Of a stretch of DNA of 18,768 nt, positions 15,350 to 18,768 are shown piece after piece (within the stretch, counting starts at the first letter, position 1; each line of letters starts with the position of its first letter). The notes beneath the pieces were generated by a model, which was given only the letters and a program-made list of their open reading frames with translations, was not told the origin of the DNA and searched no databases. Source of the stretch: an uncultured Clostridia bacterium (lineage in GTDB: Bacteria; Bacillota; Clostridia; TANB77; CAG-508). The stretch covers positions 1 to 18,768 of the forward strand of contig CANPWI010000012.1 in NCBI GenBank assembly GCA_947584125.1. Reading direction: 5' to 3'. The translations under genes were made by a program, and so were the position numbers.

Positions 15350-16079
15350 GCTCTAACTCATAAATTGCAAGTTCGTGTGACAATATATCAATAGACCTAG
15401 AAACAACATCAATTATATTATAGTTATATTTAGGCTTTTTCATTTCTTCTTCAAATACTACGCAAACTAACCTATCAATATCTAATTTTTTTAACTCCTT
15501 CCAAGGTACATTTTCTCTTATTCCTCCGTCTATGTATATATTATTTTGAATTATTTCTGGCTCAAATACACCAGGATATGCACAACTGCTTTTTACAGCT
15601 TTTTCAATAGGAATATCATTTATATATATTATTTCATCATTATATTTAGCTCTTTTTTCTATTGAAGAAAAAATTGTTAATTCTCCATTTTCTAAATTAA
15701 CACTAGGTATCATAAGTGGCATTTTTATTTGATTTATATTTTCTATTCCCTTATTTATGCAAGCCTCCTTTACAATCTTTTCTAGTTTTTTTCCATTATT
15801 AAGACCTGTAATTGTTATTCCTTGACAACATATTATTCCAAGAATTAATTTCGCAATATTTTTGAATTGAATAGACCCTATTTTTTTACAATATTTTTTA
15901 AAAAGAGCATACATTTCATCTGCAGTATATCCCATTGCATAAAGTGTAGCCACAATACTACCAGAAGATGTTCCAGCTATAGCATCTATTTTTATGTTTG
16001 CTTCTTCAAAAGCTTTTATAACACCAATATGTGCTGCACCCTTTATTCCCCCTCCAGATAAACTTAATCCTAATTTCAT
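15339..16079 (-). CDS. Patatin-like phospholipase, 3' end frameshifted
   Basis: This 246-residue frame belongs to the RssA/YlbK-type patatin family of Ser-Asp dyad lipid acyl hydrolases. The oxyanion-hole glycines are in SGGGIKGAAHIG (8-19), the nucleophile Ser38 is in GTSSG (36-40) and the catalytic Asp184 is in DGG (184-186). Family members are usually cytoplasmic, and no signal peptide is seen. The active site is complete, but the frame ends in an odd ELERCR and a TGA. The expected last 40 residues lie in the next frame (15227-15349). Either a true one-base insertion trimmed the protein or there is a sequencing error. The AGGGGG ribosome site (16086-16091) lies inside a terminator-shaped hairpin. 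No separate promoter is visible, so it probably depends on read-through from the gene before it. Confidence 0.85.
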   Translation of the reverse strand: MKLGLSLSGGGIKGAAHIGVIKAFEEANIKIDAIAGTSSGSIVATLYAMGYTADEMYALFKKYCKKIGSIQFKNIAKLILGIICCQGITITGLNNGKKLEKIVKEACINKGIENINQIKMPLMIPSVNLENGELTIFSSIEKRAKYNDEIIYINDIPIEKAVKSSCAYPGVFEPEIIQNNIYIDGGIRENVPWKELKKLDIDRLVCVVFEEEMKKPKYNYNIIDVVSRSIDILSHELAIYELERCR

Positions 16080-16122
16080 AAAAAACCCCCTAAATCATTT
16101 TTATGATTTAGGGGATTTTTTT
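16080..16122. terminator. Terminator-shaped hairpin overlapping the patatin ribosome-binding site
   Basis: CCCCTAAATCAT (16087-16098) pairs over 12 bp with ATGATTTAGGGG (16103-16114) around a TTTT loop. On the minus strand the 3' arm is followed by G and six T, then directly by the patatin ATG. On the plus strand it also ends in a T-run. It lies 16 bases past the stop of the 184-residue protein, and its 3' arm contains the AGGGGG that would serve the patatin start. Confidence 0.85.
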
Positions 16123-16137
16123 ATACTATATTTGTAA

Positions 16138-16692
16138 TTATTTTGTTTCTTCTAATTCTGCTTCTCTTTCTGCTATTTCTTCATCTTTTATTACATTCAT
16201 TGCATCTGGTATATATGGTATAAATTGTTTTGCAGCTCCTTCTGCATATCCAAATTTTTTTGCTTCTTCCACTGCCATATTTTTTATTTTTCCTACTAAT
16301 CTTTGCATATCTTCTCTTTGGAAATATTCCATAGTTTCTTGTGATATGTTACTTGCTTGAATAGCCATTTGATTTAAAATATCTAAATCAAGCTTACCTA
16401 ATGAAACTTCTTCTCCTGCATATCCTCTATTATTTAATAAAACTTTTAGTCCTTCTTCTGCAGTAATATTATCATTTTTCCATGTTGTTCTTTTAGCTTC
16501 TATTACATCTCTTGCTATACTAAATTGTCTTTGCATTTTTTCTGCTTCTTTTTGTTCCTCTCTTGCATCTAATCCTTTTAAAAATTCTGCCTTTTTATTA
16601 TCATTCTCTGTTGTTATCTCTTCAATGTTACCTTCTTCTAATAAGTTCTCTTTCTTTTTAAATATTGATTTTATTCTTTCCCATAAACTCAT
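16138..16692 (-). CDS. Charged hypothetical protein, probably helical
   Basis: This 184-residue protein matches no family I can name. It begins SLWERIKSIFKKKE, a short amphipathic stretch that might touch the membrane, followed by an acidic segment. Then comes an Ala/Glu/Lys/Gln-rich part (about 32-70) likely to be helical or coiled-coil. The middle holds a glycine-turn region (LLNNRGYAGEEVSLGKLDLD, about 90-109), and further helices end in an acidic tail (EEIAEREAELEETK). There is no signal peptide or metal-binding motif. The start was set at 16692 because AAAGGAG (16701-16707) precedes it; the longer frame to 16737 begins at about the predicted transcription start. It has its own strong promoter in the 85-base gap after asnB, and a hairpin separates it from the patatin gene. 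Confidence 0.78.
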   Translation of the reverse strand: MSLWERIKSIFKKKENLLEEGNIEEITTENDNKKAEFLKGLDAREEQKEAEKMQRQFSIARDVIEAKRTTWKNDNITAEEGLKVLLNNRGYAGEEVSLGKLDLDILNQMAIQASNISQETMEYFQREDMQRLVGKIKNMAVEEAKKFGYAEGAAKQFIPYIPDAMNVIKDEEIAEREAELEETK

Positions 16693-16741
16693 ATTTATCA
16701 CTCCTTTGTTTTTATTTGGTACATAATTATTATACACTTAT

Positions 16742-16770
16742 ATTATATCATATTTTTATTTTATTTTCAA
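16742..16770 (-). promoter_or_regulatory. Strong sigma-A promoter for the 184-residue protein
   Basis: On the minus strand TTGAAA (16765-16770), a 17-base spacer and a perfect TATAAT (16742-16747) predict a start near 16735 and a leader of about 43 bases. It lies just past the asnB stop. No terminator is visible there, so asnB transcripts may also run on into this gene. Confidence 0.8.
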
Positions 16771-16777
16771 GTTTATA

Positions 16778-18601
16778 TTAATTAAAGAACTGCTTGTACC
16801 AAACTAAGAAAACATATATTGCCCAAACTTTTCTTGAATTATCTCTTTTTCCTTTATAATGGTCATCTAATAGTTTTACTATTTCTTCTGTATTAAAGTA
16901 TTTTCTTGAATTTTCTGATAAAAATTCATCTCTTACAATATTATAATATTTATCTTGTCTTAGCCATACTCTTGTTGGAACTGGGAAACCTAATTTTTTT
17001 CGTTTTGATACCTCTTCTGGTAAATTTTTAAGTGCAGCTTTTCTCATTGCAAATTTGGTATTTTCATCATTTACCTTGAATTTTTGTGGTAAAGTACTCG
17101 CAATTTTAAATACCTCTTTATCCAAAAATGGTACTCTTAACTCTAAAGAATTTGCCATACTCATTCTATCTGCTTTAAGAAGTATATCTCCTACCATCCA
17201 AAGATTAATATCTATATATTGCATCTTTGTAACATCATCTTTGTCCTTTACATCTTCATAAAATTTCTTTGTAATTTCTTGAGGTGTAACCATTCCTTCA
17301 GTATTTTTTAATATCTTTCTTTTTTCCTTATCTGAAAATAAATTAGCATTTCCTATAAATCTTTCCTCTAATGTTTTTGATGCTCTGTTTATATAGCTTT
17401 TTCCTTTAAAATCTGCTGGTATTAAGTTTACAATACATGCTAAAGCTTTCCATATAGGTCTTGGTATAAAGCTTGTCTTTTTTAAACTTAATGGTTCATG
17501 ATAAATTCTATATCCACCAAATAGTTCATCTGCACCTTCTCCAGATAATACAACTTTTACATGTTCACTTGCTATTTTACTTACAAAATATAACGCAACA
17601 CAAGATGGGTCTGCATGTGGTTGATCCATGTAATATTGTATTTTAGGTAAAATCTCCCAATATTCATCATCTGTAATGCTTTTATAATGATGCTCCATTC
17701 CTATTTCATTTGCTAAATTTTTGGCAAATTCTATTTCGTTATATTTATCGTAATCAAATCCAACTGTAAAGCTTTTTTGGTCTTTAAACTGTGATGCTAC
17801 ATAACTTGAATCTACTCCACTTGATAAAAAACATCCAACTTCTACATCACTTATTTTATGTGCTTCTATAGAATTTTTAAATGTTTTATCGATATTTTCT
17901 ACTGTTTCATCAAAGTCTAAATTCTCATCTATATTAAATTCAGGTTTCCAATATCTTTTTATTTCTATATTTCCATCTTTATATTTTAGAATATGTGCTG
18001 GTGGTAAGCAAAAAATATTTTCAAAAAATGTTTCATTTGGTACTCCATATTGAAAAGATAAATAATTTTGTAGTGCATGTATGTTTAACTTTTTCTCTAC
18101 ACTTGGATGTTCTAAAATACACTTAATTTCTGAACCAAATATTAAATCCTCATTATTTTTCATATAATACATTGGTTTTATTCCAAAAAAATCTCTTGCT
18201 ATTATTAACTCTTTTTTTACTGTATCCCATATTGCAAAAGCAAACATTCCTCTTAATTTATTTAAAAGATCTTCACCATATTCTTCATACCCATGTATTA
18301 AAACTTCTGTATCTGTTTTTGTATAAAACTTATGACCTTTTTTTATTAAATCTTCTTTTATTTCTTGATAATTATATATTTCACCATTAAAGTTTATTAC
18401 CTTTGTTTTATCTTCATTATAAATTGGTTGTGCACCTTCTTCTAAATCTATAATACTTAGTCTTCTAAACCCTAATGCAATATCTTCATCTGTATAAATC
18501 CCACTACTATCTGGTCCTCTATAAATTATTTTATCCATCATATTTTGTAATGTTTCTTCTTTATTACTTTTTTTTGATACAAATCCACAAAAACCACACA
18601 T
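16778..18601 (-). CDS. asnB: Asparagine synthase, glutamine-hydrolysing
   Basis: A 607-residue cytoplasmic enzyme making asparagine from aspartate, glutamine and ATP. The N-terminal class II glutaminase domain uses Cys2 as nucleophile (MCGFCGF), with RGPD at 28-31, NGEIYNY at 72-78 and a DTE at 97-99. The C-terminal synthetase domain has the ATP pyrophosphatase loop SSGVDSS at 240-246 and SGEGADELFGGY at 333-344. The length is typical of bacterial AsnB. The start must be 18601, because maturation exposes Cys2; AAGGAGA at 18609-18615 confirms it. The frame stays open to 18712, but that extension crosses the promoter and the upstream terminator. Some AsnB-like enzymes amidate cell-wall or antibiotic precursors instead; nothing nearby suggests that. 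Confidence 0.94.
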   Translation of the reverse strand: MCGFCGFVSKKSNKEETLQNMMDKIIYRGPDSSGIYTDEDIALGFRRLSIIDLEEGAQPIYNEDKTKVINFNGEIYNYQEIKEDLIKKGHKFYTKTDTEVLIHGYEEYGEDLLNKLRGMFAFAIWDTVKKELIIARDFFGIKPMYYMKNNEDLIFGSEIKCILEHPSVEKKLNIHALQNYLSFQYGVPNETFFENIFCLPPAHILKYKDGNIEIKRYWKPEFNIDENLDFDETVENIDKTFKNSIEAHKISDVEVGCFLSSGVDSSYVASQFKDQKSFTVGFDYDKYNEIEFAKNLANEIGMEHHYKSITDDEYWEILPKIQYYMDQPHADPSCVALYFVSKIASEHVKVVLSGEGADELFGGYRIYHEPLSLKKTSFIPRPIWKALACIVNLIPADFKGKSYINRASKTLEERFIGNANLFSDKEKRKILKNTEGMVTPQEITKKFYEDVKDKDDVTKMQYIDINLWMVGDILLKADRMSMANSLELRVPFLDKEVFKIASTLPQKFKVNDENTKFAMRKAALKNLPEEVSKRKKLGFPVPTRVWLRQDKYYNIVRDEFLSENSRKYFNTEEIVKLLDDHYKGKRDNSRKVWAIYVFLVWYKQFFN

Positions 18602-18633
18602 TATTATTTCTCCTTTTTCATATTTACATGGAT

Positions 18634-18661
18634 ATTTTATCACATAATACATTAAAGTCAA
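18634..18661 (-). promoter_or_regulatory. Sigma-A promoter of asnB
   Basis: TTGACT (minus strand, 18656-18661), a 16-base spacer and TAAAAT (18634-18639) lie between the upstream terminator and the asnB ribosome site, giving a short leader. I see no room for a T-box or other long riboswitch. Confidence 0.7.
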
Positions 18662-18691
18662 TAAAAAAATGGAATATAGATATAATAAAAT

Positions 18692-18720
18692 AAAAAGGAT
18701 TGCGTTTCGCAATCCTTTTT
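18692..18720. terminator. Intrinsic terminator upstream of asnB
   Basis: AAAAAGGATTGCG (18692-18704) pairs perfectly over 13 bp with CGCAATCCTTTTT (18708-18720) around a TTT loop, with a T-run in both directions. It probably ends a minus-strand gene that enters from the right edge, which insulates asnB. Confidence 0.88.
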
Positions 18721-18768
18721 ATTTTATAATGTAACTAGTCCTATTATGAATTTTATCATTTTTGCTAA
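18719..18768 (-). other. Probable 3' end of a minus-strand gene cut by the window edge
   Basis: The terminator just below implies a gene ending here. Two minus-strand frames are open to the edge: one ends LVTL with a stop at 18724-18726, the other ends SYIIK with a stop at 18719-18721. At about 15 codons neither can be chosen or identified. Confidence 0.3.

Noticed and set aside
16693..16737. Start of the 184-residue protein at 16737
   Set aside because: It falls at about the predicted transcription start, and the AAAGGAG ribosome site lies inside the extension.
18602..18712. 37-residue hydrophobic N-terminal extension of AsnB, as if a signal peptide
   Set aside because: AsnB needs Cys2 exposed at its N-terminus. 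The extension overlaps the promoter and the upstream terminator.

Overview
The window looks like the chromosome of an AT-rich, endospore-forming, anaerobic member of the Clostridia, probably gut-associated. Four things point there. There are sporulation genes (spmA, spmB, a GerMN-domain gene) and an abrB-type regulator. There is a giant oxygen-sensitive activase/dehydratase-type Fe-S protein. Cell-surface proteins carry an LPXTG signal and cohesin/dockerin modules. Purine-rich Shine-Dalgarno sequences and T-rich intrinsic terminators are found throughout. I recognise no rRNA, tRNA, insertion sequence, phage gene or CRISPR array.

Layout. (1) 1-5.8 kb, minus strand: a surface pair. A 1610-residue membrane-anchored protein has three dockerin modules and many Ig-like repeats. 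It is followed by a small LPXTG protein carrying one cohesin domain. They read as a two-gene cohesin/dockerin system with no catalytic domain. (2) 5.8-6.5 kb: a 720-base non-coding gap with several inverted repeats, one of which could fold as a branched RNA. (3) 6.5-8.1 kb: spmA-spmB on the minus strand, diverging from abrB on the plus strand. (4) 8.1-9.8 kb: trmN6-rsmI on the minus strand, convergent with abrB. This resembles the B. subtilis yabB-yabC-abrB neighbourhood. (5) 9.8-10.7 kb: a small basic ORF convergent with a GerMN-domain membrane protein. (6) 10.86-15.2 kb, plus strand: one 1439-residue protein fusing two CoA-dehydratase activase (ASKHA ATPase) domains to DUF2229 and HgdB-like parts. 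(7) 15.2-18.6 kb, minus strand: asnB, an unrecognised charged 184-residue protein and a patatin-like phospholipase. The phospholipase frame is broken near its 3' end, and the missing C-terminus is still readable in the next frame.

How the genes fit together. abrB, spmAB and the GerMN gene concern the transition to sporulation and spore properties. rsmI and trmN6 modify rRNA and tRNA. The cohesin/dockerin pair is the most distinctive accessory content. A second point of note is the ribosome-binding site of the patatin gene, which lies inside the 3' arm of a terminator-shaped hairpin. Five start codons were moved inward from the longest frame (abrB, the activase fusion, the 184-residue protein, asnB, and possibly the GerMN gene), using Shine-Dalgarno position, promoter position or a required N-terminal residue.
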